Below are positions 42,686-50,359 of a stretch of 64,000 nucleotides of DNA, one piece after another. The notes below the pieces were generated by a model. That model did not search any database. It was not told where the DNA came from and saw nothing but the letters and a program-made list of their open reading frames with translations. How positions within the stretch are numbered: position 1 is the stretch's first letter; each line of letters begins with the position of its first letter. The position numbers and the translations under genes were made by a program. The stretch lies in NCBI RefSeq assembly GCF_002975205.1, contig NZ_PCOC01000001.1, forward strand, positions 1,488,001 through 1,552,000, given 5' to 3'. The DNA comes from Ochrobactrum vermis. GTDB taxonomy: Bacteria > Pseudomonadota > Alphaproteobacteria > Rhizobiales > Rhizobiaceae.

Positions 42686-43108
42686 ATGTCCGGCACCTAT
42701 GACGACAACAATATCTTCGCCAAAATTCTGCGCGGGGAAATCCCGTCCACCCGTGTATACGAAACGGACGATATCGTTGCTTTCATGGATGTGATGCCGC
42801 AAGGCACGGGCCATACGCTGGTCGTGCCGAAGGCACCGTCACGCAATCTCCTCGATGCCAAACCGGAAACCCTCGCGAACGCTGTGCAAGTAGTGCAGAA
42901 AATCGCGCAAGCCGTGCAGAAGGCGTTCAATGCCGATGGCGTAACCGTCATGCAGTTCAACGAACCGGCATCCGGCCAGACCGTTTATCATCTGCATTTC
43001 CATGTGATCCCACGCTTTGAAGGCGTAGCGCTCAAGCCTCATACCGGACAGATGGAAGACACCGCAGTTCTTTCAGCAAACGCTGAAAAGATCCGTGCAG
43101 CACTCTGA
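42686..43108 (+). CDS. HIT family hydrolase
   Basis: A 140-residue histidine-triad protein. The triad is in YHLHFHVIPRF, and FAKILRGEIPSTRVYE is the usual N-terminus. HIT proteins cleave nucleoside phosphoramidates or dinucleotides; the Hint-like layout suits a purine nucleoside phosphoramidase. GGAGAGAATC lies before the ATG. It is 72 bases after the acyltransferase gene and convergent with azlD. Confidence 0.92.
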   Translation: MSGTYDDNNIFAKILRGEIPSTRVYETDDIVAFMDVMPQGTGHTLVVPKAPSRNLLDAKPETLANAVQVVQKIAQAVQKAFNADGVTVMQFNEPASGQTVYHLHFHVIPRFEGVALKPHTGQMEDTAVLSANAEKIRAAL

Positions 43109-43122
43109 TATTAATCGCACTT

Positions 43123-43470
43123 TCAAAGTGTAAGCAGACCGATTACCAGCAGGATTTCCGCAACCAGCACGCCAACGAGCAATCGCTTGCCCGTAACGAG
43201 AAAAGCGGCAAATCCTGCTGCAGCAGACCCCGCGCGCAGCCAGACCGGCGAATTGGCCAGTTCGCCATTTGGATAGAGAATAAGCTGCGCGATAACACCC
43301 GCAACGAGAGCCGTTGCGACGCAGCGCACGAGAACGAGAAATTCTGAATCCTCGCGTATACGCCCGCCAACCAGCACCCCCATCACACGGAACAGATAGG
43401 TTGGAAGCGCTCCGGCCAGCAGAATAAACAGAAACGGCCACCACCAGTTCGAAAAACTATCCCAGTTCAT
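43123..43470 (-). CDS. azlD: AzlD family branched-chain amino acid export subunit
   Basis: A 115-residue protein with four membrane segments of the AzlD family, partner of AzlC in export of branched-chain amino acids. WWWPFLFILLAGALPTYLFR is the conserved N-terminal segment. Its ATG overlaps the azlC stop (ATGA), as in most azlCD pairs. Confidence 0.9.
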   Translation of the reverse strand: MNWDSFSNWWWPFLFILLAGALPTYLFRVMGVLVGGRIREDSEFLVLVRCVATALVAGVIAQLILYPNGELANSPVWLRAGSAAAGFAAFLVTGKRLLVGVLVAEILLVIGLLTL

Positions 43471-44228
43471 TCAACTGCTCCCACCGATACGCGATGCATC
43501 CGGTGAAAACCGAAAGCTATCAGCCCGCCGAGAACTCCCGTAATCAGCAGGTCATATCCCGGAGCCAGATGATGAAATATGGGAAACAGAACTATCCCGG
43601 AAATCATCGCAACCTGCCCTGCCCGCTCTCTGGCTGAACGCCAGAGCGAGGTCAGAAAGTACATCGGCGTCAGCAAAAACAGCGCGGCGAAAACAATTGG
43701 CGGAAAAGACGTCGATAACGAATAGACGACGGCGACAACAATCGCATTGGTTCCCACCAGAACCATACCGATTCCCGCAAAATAGCTGGTGCGCATATCA
43801 CGCGGGATCTTGCGTAACTCTTCCATGGCCATGACCCAGGCAGTGACAGCAACGAAATGACACAGAGCTGCAAGCGTCAGTTTCCGCGTTTTCGGCCCCT
43901 GCAACTCGGGAAGCAAGGCTACCACCATTGGCATCAGGCGCACTGAAGACAGGCCAACTGCGAGCGCTGTGGCGGGCAAAGCCGCACCTGCGCTGATCGC
44001 GCCGATCAACACCACTTTCGCTGGAAGCGCCCAGATGGTCAGCGTCATGAAGACTGCCTGAACAGCGGTAATACCGCTTTCGATCGCCAATCCTGCAAAA
44101 CCGATAAACGAACTCATCAGCAAAAGAGCCGGAATACTGCAAATGCGCGTACAACCGCGCAAGAACCATCGTATGTGACGACGGTCTTCTAGATTTTGCT
44201 CTGGATGATCGGAATGAATCGGTGGCAT
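43467..44228 (-). CDS. azlC: AzlC family branched-chain amino acid export permease
   Basis: A 253-residue multipass protein of the AzlC family. It has about seven membrane segments and an unusually long hydrophilic N-terminus (about 25 residues, rich in His, Arg and Glu). LPAKVVLIGAISAGAALPA and LSSVRLMPMVVALLPELQGPK (core given) are conserved. With AzlD it should export valine, leucine or isoleucine analogues. No Lrp-type regulator adjoins it. Confidence 0.88.
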   Translation of the reverse strand: MPPIHSDHPEQNLEDRRHIRWFLRGCTRICSIPALLLMSSFIGFAGLAIESGITAVQAVFMTLTIWALPAKVVLIGAISAGAALPATALAVGLSSVRLMPMVVALLPELQGPKTRKLTLAALCHFVAVTAWVMAMEELRKIPRDMRTSYFAGIGMVLVGTNAIVVAVVYSLSTSFPPIVFAALFLLTPMYFLTSLWRSARERAGQVAMISGIVLFPIFHHLAPGYDLLITGVLGGLIAFGFHRMHRVSVGAVE

Positions 44229-44324
44229 GGAGGCACGTTAGAGCAACGTCCGAGCAAGTTGCACCCGGTTTCTATCGTTCAGGTCGGAAAACCTCAATTT
44301 TCACGCATTACCTTCGCATGCCCG

Positions 44325-44354
44325 TAAAAAAACGGCCCTCCAAGAGGGCCGTTT
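44325..44354 (-). terminator. Intrinsic terminator of clpA
   Basis: AAACGGCCCTC at 44330-44340 pairs perfectly with GAGGGCCGTTT at 44344-44354 over a 3-base loop. On the minus strand a T7 run follows. It lies 10 bases after the clpA stop. Confidence 0.92.
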
Positions 44355-44364
44355 CCGGTCTTGA

Positions 44365-46839
44365 TTATTTCTTTCGTGGCACTTTCGGTACCGACGATTT
44401 TGCGGGCGAAGCCTTTGAAGAGGCTTTAGATGTCGGCTCGACCTTGCCTGCCAGCACCTTTTCTTTCTCAGCCTTCTTCGGCGTAGCCTTTTTGCGCTGT
44501 GGCAGCTTCTTTTCAGCCGGAATGTCCTTCTTCGGACTTACCGGCTTATCAGCCACACTTTCAAGCGAAAGATCAGTCTTTCCGTCCGGCTTGGTCACGA
44601 CATCCACACGAACCGTGCCGCCATGCTTGAGTTTTCCGAAGAGCACTTCATCGGCCAGTGGCTTCTTGATGTGCTCCTGGATAACGCGGGCAAGCGGACG
44701 TGCACCCATGCGCTCATCATAGCCCTTGTCAGCAAGCCAGGCGATTGCACCCTCGGTCAGTTCAAAGGTCACACCTCGTTCAGCAAGCTGTGCCTCAAGC
44801 TGAAGCACAAACTTCTGCACAACCTGATGAATGACAGGAACAGGCAGCGGACCGAACGGAATGATCGCATCGAGACGGTTGCGGAACTCCGGCGTGAACA
44901 GCCGGTTGATCGCTTCCATATCGTCGCCTTCACGCCGAGTGGAACCGAAGCCGATTGCCGCCCTTGCCATATCCGACGCACCGGCATTGGTGGTCATGAT
45001 CAAAATCACATTGCGGAAATCGATCTTCTTGCCGTTGTGATCGGTCAGCGAACCGTGATCCATCACCTGCAACAAAATGTTGAACAGATCCGGATGAGCC
45101 TTCTCGATTTCATCGAGCAGCAGCACGCAATGCGGATGCTGATCCACACCATCTGTCAGAAGGCCGCCCTGATCAAAGCCGACATAGCCAGGAGGCGCAC
45201 CGATGAGTCGCGATACGGTATGGCGTTCCATATATTCCGACATATCGAAACGCAGAAGCTCCACGCCGAGCGAGCTCGCCAGCTGTTTAGCCACTTCCGT
45301 CTTACCGACGCCGGTCGGGCCGGAGAACAGGTAGGAGCCGATTGGCTTGTCAGGTTCACGCAAGCCAGCACGCGCGAGCTTGATCGAGGCCGACAGCGCT
45401 TCAATAGCCAGATCCTGACCGTAGACAACGCGCTTCAGCTCAGCATCAAGATGCGACAGAACCTGTTCGTCATCCTTCGATACGGACTTCGGCGGGATAC
45501 GGGCCATCGTTGCGATTGTCGCCTCGATTTCCTTTACACCGATGGTCTTCTTGCGTTTGTTCTCAGGCAACAGCATCTGACTGGCGCCAGTTTCGTCAAT
45601 CACATCGATTGCCTTGTCCGGCAATTTGCGATCCGAAATATAACGCGCGGACAATTCCACTGCCGTCTTGATAGCATCGACCGTGTACTTGACCTTATGG
45701 AAGTCCTCGAAATAAGGCTTCAGCCCTTTCATGATTTCAATCGCATCCGGGATCGAAGGCTCATTGACATCGATCTTCTGGAAACGACGCACCAAGGCAC
45801 GGTCCTTCTCGAAGAACTGACGATATTCCTTATAGGTGGTCGAGCCGATGCAACGGATGGCACCTGAAGAAAGCGCGGGCTTCAACAGGTTCGATGCGTC
45901 CATTGCACCACCTGACGTAGCGCCAGCACCAATGACGGTGTGAATCTCATCGATGAACAAGACCGCACCCGGATACTCTTCGAGTTCCTTGACGACCTGC
46001 TTCAGACGTTCTTCGAAATCACCGCGATAACGCGTGCCAGCCAGAAGCGTGCCCATGTCGAGCGAAAAGATCGTTGCATCGGCAAGCGCCTCTGGCACTT
46101 GTCCTTCGACGATTCGCTTGGCAAGACCTTCGGCAATGGCGGTTTTGCCGACGCCGGGATCCCCCACATAAAGCGGGTTATTCTTCGAACGGCGGCAAAG
46201 CACCTGGATGGTACGGCTGATTTCGCTGTCGCGACCGATCAGCGGATCGATACGACCAGCTTTGGCCTTTTCATTCAGATTGACGCAATAGGCGGACAGC
46301 GCGTCCTGCTTTTTCTTGGCGCTTTCTTCCTGCTCAGTGCTTGTCCGCTCTTCGCTTGCGCTCTCTGCGCCACGCGGTGGGCGGGTTTCGCTACTTTGCG
46401 GGCGTTTTGAAATACCGTGCGAGATGTAGTTCACAGCATCGTAACGGGTCATCTGCTGCTCTTGGAGGAAATAAGCAGCATGGCTTTCCCGTTCCGCAAA
46501 GATGGCGACCAGTACATTTGCACCGGTCACTTCCTCACGATTCGAGGACTGCACATGGATGACCGCACGCTGAATGACGCGCTGGAAAGCGGCAGTTGGT
46601 TTGGAATCCTCATCATAACCCGTAACAAGGTTATCAAGTTCGCGATCAACATAATCGGTGACGATACGTTTGAGATGCTCAAGGTCGACGCTGCAGGCAC
46701 GCATCACTGCGCCCGCATCCTGATCGTCGATCAAGGCAAGCAAAAGATGTTCGAGCGTCGCATATTCGTGATGCCGCTCGTTTGCTATTGTGAGGGCTTG
46801 ATGCAGGGCCCTTTCAAGGCTTGGGGAGAACGATGGCAT
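44365..46839 (-). CDS. clpA: ATP-dependent Clp protease ATP-binding subunit ClpA
   Basis: ClpA (824 residues) unfolds substrates for ClpP. An N-domain (1-145) is followed by two AAA+ modules with Walker A motifs GDPGVGKT and GPTGVGKT and a C-terminal small domain. The last 70 residues (from about 754) form a Lys/Ser/Pro-rich tail with many KK pairs, absent from the 758-residue E. coli protein. clpS lies 6 bases upstream and supplies the N-end rule adaptor. A strong terminator closes the unit. Confidence 0.96.
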   Translation of the reverse strand: MPSFSPSLERALHQALTIANERHHEYATLEHLLLALIDDQDAGAVMRACSVDLEHLKRIVTDYVDRELDNLVTGYDEDSKPTAAFQRVIQRAVIHVQSSNREEVTGANVLVAIFAERESHAAYFLQEQQMTRYDAVNYISHGISKRPQSSETRPPRGAESASEERTSTEQEESAKKKQDALSAYCVNLNEKAKAGRIDPLIGRDSEISRTIQVLCRRSKNNPLYVGDPGVGKTAIAEGLAKRIVEGQVPEALADATIFSLDMGTLLAGTRYRGDFEERLKQVVKELEEYPGAVLFIDEIHTVIGAGATSGGAMDASNLLKPALSSGAIRCIGSTTYKEYRQFFEKDRALVRRFQKIDVNEPSIPDAIEIMKGLKPYFEDFHKVKYTVDAIKTAVELSARYISDRKLPDKAIDVIDETGASQMLLPENKRKKTIGVKEIEATIATMARIPPKSVSKDDEQVLSHLDAELKRVVYGQDLAIEALSASIKLARAGLREPDKPIGSYLFSGPTGVGKTEVAKQLASSLGVELLRFDMSEYMERHTVSRLIGAPPGYVGFDQGGLLTDGVDQHPHCVLLLDEIEKAHPDLFNILLQVMDHGSLTDHNGKKIDFRNVILIMTTNAGASDMARAAIGFGSTRREGDDMEAINRLFTPEFRNRLDAIIPFGPLPVPVIHQVVQKFVLQLEAQLAERGVTFELTEGAIAWLADKGYDERMGARPLARVIQEHIKKPLADEVLFGKLKHGGTVRVDVVTKPDGKTDLSLESVADKPVSPKKDIPAEKKLPQRKKATPKKAEKEKVLAGKVEPTSKASSKASPAKSSVPKVPRKK

Positions 46840-46845
46840 ATGACC

Positions 46846-47175
46846 TCACTTTTTCTCCATCACGCATTGCAGCGGATGCTGGTTTTGGCGGGCGAAATCC
46901 ATGACCTGGCTGACTTTGGTTTCGGCGACTTCGTATGTAAATACGCCGCACTCGCCGACCCCGTGATTGTGAACATGCAACATGATGCGCGTGGCATCAT
47001 CCTGGTTCTTCTGAAAGAACCGTTGCAGGACATGAACGACGAACTCCATGGGTGTGTAGTCGTCGTTGAGGAGCAGGACACGATAAAGGCTGGGCTTCTT
47101 GGTCTTCGGCTGTGTACGCGTGACCACAACGGTGCCGTTTTCCGGACCATTTCCGCCGTCAGTCTTGCTTTGCAT
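46846..47175 (-). CDS. clpS: ClpS adaptor of ClpAP
   Basis: ClpS (109 residues) delivers proteins with N-degron residues to Clp[21 protein letters not shown] is the N-end-binding entry ([10 protein letters not shown]), and [19 protein letters not shown] follows. The disordered N-terminus ([13 protein letters not shown]) is the part that enters ClpA. The start at 47175 is a choice among several in-frame codons; 47196 is the nearest upstream alternative. Only 6 bases separate it from clpA. Confidence 0.93.
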   Translation of the reverse strand: MQSKTDGGNGPENGTVVVTRTQPKTKKPSLYRVLLLNDDYTPMEFVVHVLQRFFQKNQDDATRIMLHVHNHGVGECGVFTYEVAETKVSQVMDFARQNQHPLQCVMEKK

Positions 47176-47436
47176 GACTATTTCAAGATGCCTCATGAAA
47201 CCTATTACCCGGATGCCCATCTGCCTGACCCAACTTGCCCTATTATGTAGGTCGTCATGTGGTGATTTTAAGCCCTTCATTGGCACTTGCAACCGGGACT
47301 TATTGCAATAACGAGGCTTGACACAGTTATATGGTGTCGTCCGAACGATAGGCCTTGGCGCGCCAACGCTATGTAAAATAGCCGGGGCATTTCAGGCCAC
47401 TTAAATATAAGCCAAAATAATTGGGTCTAAAAAATA

Positions 47437-47652
47437 CCACCCTATAGGTGGCGGAATACAAATTGCCGTTTCGGCAACGCGAAATAAATACTAATTTTGG
47501 TCCATAATCTAAAAATTAATAAAAGCATTTTGCATAAGAATAGAAATTATCTTTTTAAAACCTACTCGTTTCAAATAAGCTGCTTTCCCTCTTCCACCCA
47601 TATAAGGCAGCAGCAAAACTAAACTCGCGCAAGCGAGTTTTTTTGTTTTTGG
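47437..47652 (+). ncRNA. Candidate small RNA ending in an intrinsic terminator
   Basis: Reading the plus strand, hairpins CCACC/GGTGG (47437-47451) and TTGCCG/CGGCAA (47463-47477) are followed by an A/T-rich stretch and then a perfect terminator stem (47621-47640) with a T-run. No protein gene lies upstream on this strand for several kilobases, so the terminator has no known owner. The 5' end is a guess; the boundary given starts at the first hairpin. An unrecognised short transcript is the simplest explanation. Confidence 0.4.
47621..47652 (+). terminator. Orphan intrinsic terminator
   Basis: AAACTCGC at 47621-47628 pairs with GCGAGTTT at 47633-47640 across a GCAA loop, followed by TTTTGTTTTT. 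Its direction is plus, but no annotated plus-strand gene precedes it. Confidence 0.8.
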
Positions 47653-47787
47653 ACACAGCTCCCTTCTCACCGATGCCGAAGCCACATTTCAATGACACAT
47701 CTGCGTGAGTGACCGAAACGATCGTATTTTGATCGGCTGCAGCACTACGGCCATCTCAATTTTTTTCCAAAATTTATGAACAACGCA

Positions 47788-47810
47788 GTTACCATAAACG
47801 GATTGGTAAC
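47788..47810. promoter_or_regulatory. Inverted repeat upstream of the D,D-carboxypeptidase gene
   Basis: GTTACCA at 47788-47794 is complementary to TGGTAAC at 47804-47810 with a 9-base spacer, centre to centre about 16 bp. It lies 88 bases before the start codon, a plausible operator position. Confidence 0.35.
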
Positions 47811-47897
47811 GCTGATGGCAGTAGGATTACCGAATTAGACGCTGTGTGCCTTTTGTGTCGCAGTTTAAAAAATCCGGGATACAGGTAGGTCATCATC

Positions 47898-49307
47898 GTG
47901 CGTACCGCATTTAGTAAAGTCGCATATGCCTTGAAAAGAGCGGCGCAAGCCACCCTTCTCCTTGCAGTTGTAACGGGGTGTTCTACAGCTTCGACAACAA
48001 TACCGGCAATAGCGGCAAGCGACAGATATGCAGCTATCGTAATCGATGCAAATACCGGCAAAACGCTTTTTGCGTCGAATGCGGATGCCCAGCGCTATCC
48101 TGCCTCTCTTACGAAAATGATGACCCTGTATATGCTGTTTGAGGCAATACAGGCCGGCCGCATGAACAAGGACACACGTATCCCGGTGTCCTCTTATGCT
48201 GCCGCACGCCCGCCTACAAAAATTGGATTCCGTCCGGGACAAAGCATTCGCGCTGAAGATGCCGCGCTTGCCATGATCACGAAATCAGCGAACGACGTGG
48301 CAACTGCTGTTGGTGAATATCTCGGCGGCTCCGAAGAACGATTCGCCCAGATGATGACCTCCAAAGCACGTCGCCTGGGCATGCGCAGCACGACATTCCG
48401 TAACGCATCCGGCTTGCCGAACATGGCACAGCACACGACTGCACGCGACATGGCAATCCTCAGTATTGCGCTTCGCCAGCATTTTCCGAATGAATTCTCC
48501 TATTTCTCGCGTCGTAGTTTCGTTTTCCGCGGACAAACTATCAACGGTCACAATCGTTTGCTCGGTCGCGTTGAAGGCGTGGATGGCATCAAGACCGGCT
48601 ACACCAACGCGTCTGGCTACAATCTGGCCTCCTCAGTCAGCCTGGATGGTCGTAGGCTCGTAGCTGTCGTTATGGGTGGCAATACCGGTGCAAGCCGCGA
48701 TGCCCATATGGCTCAGCTCATCCGCAAATATCTCCCGATGGCAACACGCAGCCGTAACGCGGCACCGCTGGTCGCAATGCGTAACGACGCACCGCAGGTT
48801 GTTGCTTCGATAGATCTTCCCAAGGCCAAGAATGCACCGGTTCCAGTAACGCGTCAGGTTGCCGCTGTGGAAGATGTCATCAACAACGAAAGCGGTGAAG
48901 GCGACAGCGACCAACCACAGGTTCTGGCGCTTGCAGCGCCGACCGCGCGTCCGGCTGCTCTTGCCGCACAGGCCGCCATCCGCCCGACACCGAAAGCCGC
49001 AGTCCCGTCTGCGCAAGCGCAGGATGTCGACCCGGTCACCACCGCTTCCGCACCTGTTGCGGGCGGCTGGGCGATCCAGATCGGCTCTTTGCCGAGTGAG
49101 GGCCAGGCGCGGGATATGCTGGCCAAGGCTTCAGCAACGGCAGGCGGCACCTTGCGCGCAGCCTCACCCTATACCGAGACGTTCAACAAGGGCAGCGCAA
49201 CTTTCTACCGCGCACGCTTTGTCGGCTTCTCCTCCAAGCAGGCTGCTTGGGATGCATGCACATCGCTGAAGAAGAAAAACTTCGGCTGCTATGCAGTCGC
49301 GAACTAA
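47898..49307 (+). CDS. D-alanyl-D-alanine carboxypeptidase (peptidase S11) with SPOR domain
   Basis: A 469-residue penicillin-binding protein of the DacF/PBP5 type. The three active-site motifs are S70-L-T-K73, S130-A-N132 and K232-T-G234. The C-terminal 85 residues are a SPOR domain (GWAIQIGSLPSEGQARDML), which binds denuded septal peptidoglycan, joined by an Ala/Pro-rich linker. The N-terminus has a hydrophobic segment ending VVTGC (C28), a plausible lipobox, although cleavage after AIAAS would also fit. The start is GTG. The enzyme trims pentapeptides at the septum or pole. Confidence 0.9.
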   Translation: MRTAFSKVAYALKRAAQATLLLAVVTGCSTASTTIPAIAASDRYAAIVIDANTGKTLFASNADAQRYPASLTKMMTLYMLFEAIQAGRMNKDTRIPVSSYAAARPPTKIGFRPGQSIRAEDAALAMITKSANDVATAVGEYLGGSEERFAQMMTSKARRLGMRSTTFRNASGLPNMAQHTTARDMAILSIALRQHFPNEFSYFSRRSFVFRGQTINGHNRLLGRVEGVDGIKTGYTNASGYNLASSVSLDGRRLVAVVMGGNTGASRDAHMAQLIRKYLPMATRSRNAAPLVAMRNDAPQVVASIDLPKAKNAPVPVTRQVAAVEDVINNESGEGDSDQPQVLALAAPTARPAALAAQAAIRPTPKAAVPSAQAQDVDPVTTASAPVAGGWAIQIGSLPSEGQARDMLAKASATAGGTLRAASPYTETFNKGSATFYRARFVGFSSKQAAWDACTSLKKKNFGCYAVAN

Positions 49308-49379
49308 TCGATTGCGAGGGGCTTTGCCCCCTCGTTGCCAGCTTCAAACCCGAATTTGTAGTGCGTAGAGGGTTTCGAG

Positions 49380-49676
49380 ATGTCAAATATGAGAGAAACT
49401 TTCGGCCAGCCGCCGTTCAAAAGCGCTGACTGGACACACGATGAAGGCAAGACTTCAGCGTTTGGTGCATTGTTCTCTGTGCAAGGGCTTAAACAGGCTG
49501 CACTGCGAATTGCTGATACGCGGCGTGGCGTCGGCTTTCAGACCAAAGATCTGGTCGGATTGCTTGTCTGCCATGCGGCGCGCAACAAGCGGTTGGTGCA
49601 GCCGCGAGCTTCCATGCGTATGACCTTGCCGGTCAATTTTGATAGAGTTTCTGTACGCCTGACGATAGAAAATTGA
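49380..49676 (+). CDS. Hypothetical 98-residue protein
   Basis: A short reading frame 72 bases after the carboxypeptidase gene, with GAGGG 7 bases before ATG and a strong terminator 20 bases after its stop. The sequence is soluble and basic toward the C-terminus, with two cysteines absent in the first half. No family was recognised. Position and terminator support a real gene; the lack of any known relative keeps the call weak. Confidence 0.45.
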   Translation: MSNMRETFGQPPFKSADWTHDEGKTSAFGALFSVQGLKQAALRIADTRRGVGFQTKDLVGLLVCHAARNKRLVQPRASMRMTLPVNFDRVSVRLTIEN

Positions 49677-49695
49677 TCAACTGACATATGAAATG

Positions 49696-49731
49696 AAAAA
49701 GGCCTGCCGGTTATCCGGCGGGCCTTTTTTT
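49696..49731 (+). terminator. Intrinsic terminator after the 98-residue frame
   Basis: AAAAAGGCC-T-GCCGG pairs with CCGGC-G-GGCCTTTTT over a TTAT loop, with a T7 tail. It closes the carboxypeptidase/98-residue unit and lies directly before a palindromic repeat. Confidence 0.88.
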
Positions 49732-49732
49732 A

Positions 49733-49835
49733 GAGCGCATCTTATCCGAAAACTGTGAAATGGTTTTCGGATAAGATGCGCGTTAAAATAGGTAATTAGA
49801 GCGCCGATCTGATTCTATCAGATCGAAGCGTGCTC
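49733..49835. repeat. Intergenic palindromic repeat, RIME/Bru-RS type, copy 2
   Basis: A perfect 19-bp inverted repeat, GCGCATCTTATCCGAAAAC at 49735-49753 and its complement at 49763-49781 around a 9-base loop, is followed by a second, partly decayed dyad (GCGCCGATCTG, then CAGATCG) ending near 49835. Copy 1 at 5698 keeps the second dyad intact and has lost the first, so the two complement each other. The element fills the gap between convergent units. Confidence 0.75.
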
Positions 49836-49852
49836 AAATGAATACATCGCCT

Positions 49853-50290
49853 TCAAAGTAAACCCAGCGCAGCCAGTTCCTGACGCAATTCCGCCGGCAA
49901 GGCAGCCCTGCCCGCTTTTCCGGCTGCCTCGTCACGCGGCACTTCATTCTCTTTCAAATAGCGCCACCCCTGAAAGGCCCGACGCGGCTGCCACTCGGTC
50001 GGAATAACCTTGGCTTCGAGAACAAGGTGGCAACGATTGATGCCTTCGTTATCCGTAAACGGACGGACATCCAATAGACGCTGACGGCATTGGACGTTGC
50101 CTTTGATAACCCAGTAGAGCGAACCGCCTTCCAGCAATTCATCGATTCGTTTTGGCACCATTCTCGTGGTGTGAAACTGCTCCGGCACAAGGCCTGCCGC
50201 ACGCTGTTCCGCAAGACGGAAGTCGATCCATGCTGCCAGATCTTCGATACTGTCACAGCCGACGCAAAGTTTGACGAGATTGAGAGCCAT
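49853..50290 (-). CDS. DUF1489 family protein
   Basis: A 145-residue soluble protein of the alphaproteobacterial DUF1489 family, seen from MALNLVKLCVGCDSIEDL at the start, HTTRMVPKRIDELLEGGSLYW and QGWRYLKENEVPRD near the end. Function is unknown. It reads as one conserved domain with no membrane segment. It ends convergent with the palindromic repeat and is followed upstream by sdaA on the same strand after it (divergent promoter not evident). Confidence 0.88.
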   Translation of the reverse strand: MALNLVKLCVGCDSIEDLAAWIDFRLAEQRAAGLVPEQFHTTRMVPKRIDELLEGGSLYWVIKGNVQCRQRLLDVRPFTDNEGINRCHLVLEAKVIPTEWQPRRAFQGWRYLKENEVPRDEAAGKAGRAALPAELRQELAALGLL

Positions 50291-50359
50291 ATGGGTGATT
50301 TATCCAAGACGAATGCGAGCTTCAAGCCTGAAGAATGGCATTCTATCCAGAATTGCTAA

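Larger units (their letters stand above)
47176..47897. other. Long non-coding region between clpS and the D,D-carboxypeptidase gene
   Basis: About 720 bases, clearly AT-richer than the genes around it, with no credible protein gene. It holds two perfect 12-bp palindromes (TTATTGCAATAA at 47300-47311 and TTGGCGCGCCAA at 47355-47366), three hairpins ending in a plus-strand terminator at 47645, and an inverted repeat at 47788-47810. It must contain at least the two divergent promoters. Confidence 0.7.

Noticed and set aside
44623..45867. A 414-residue open frame opposite clpA.
   Set aside because: It is an antisense shadow of the well-supported clpA, lacks a ribosome site and has no recognisable domain.
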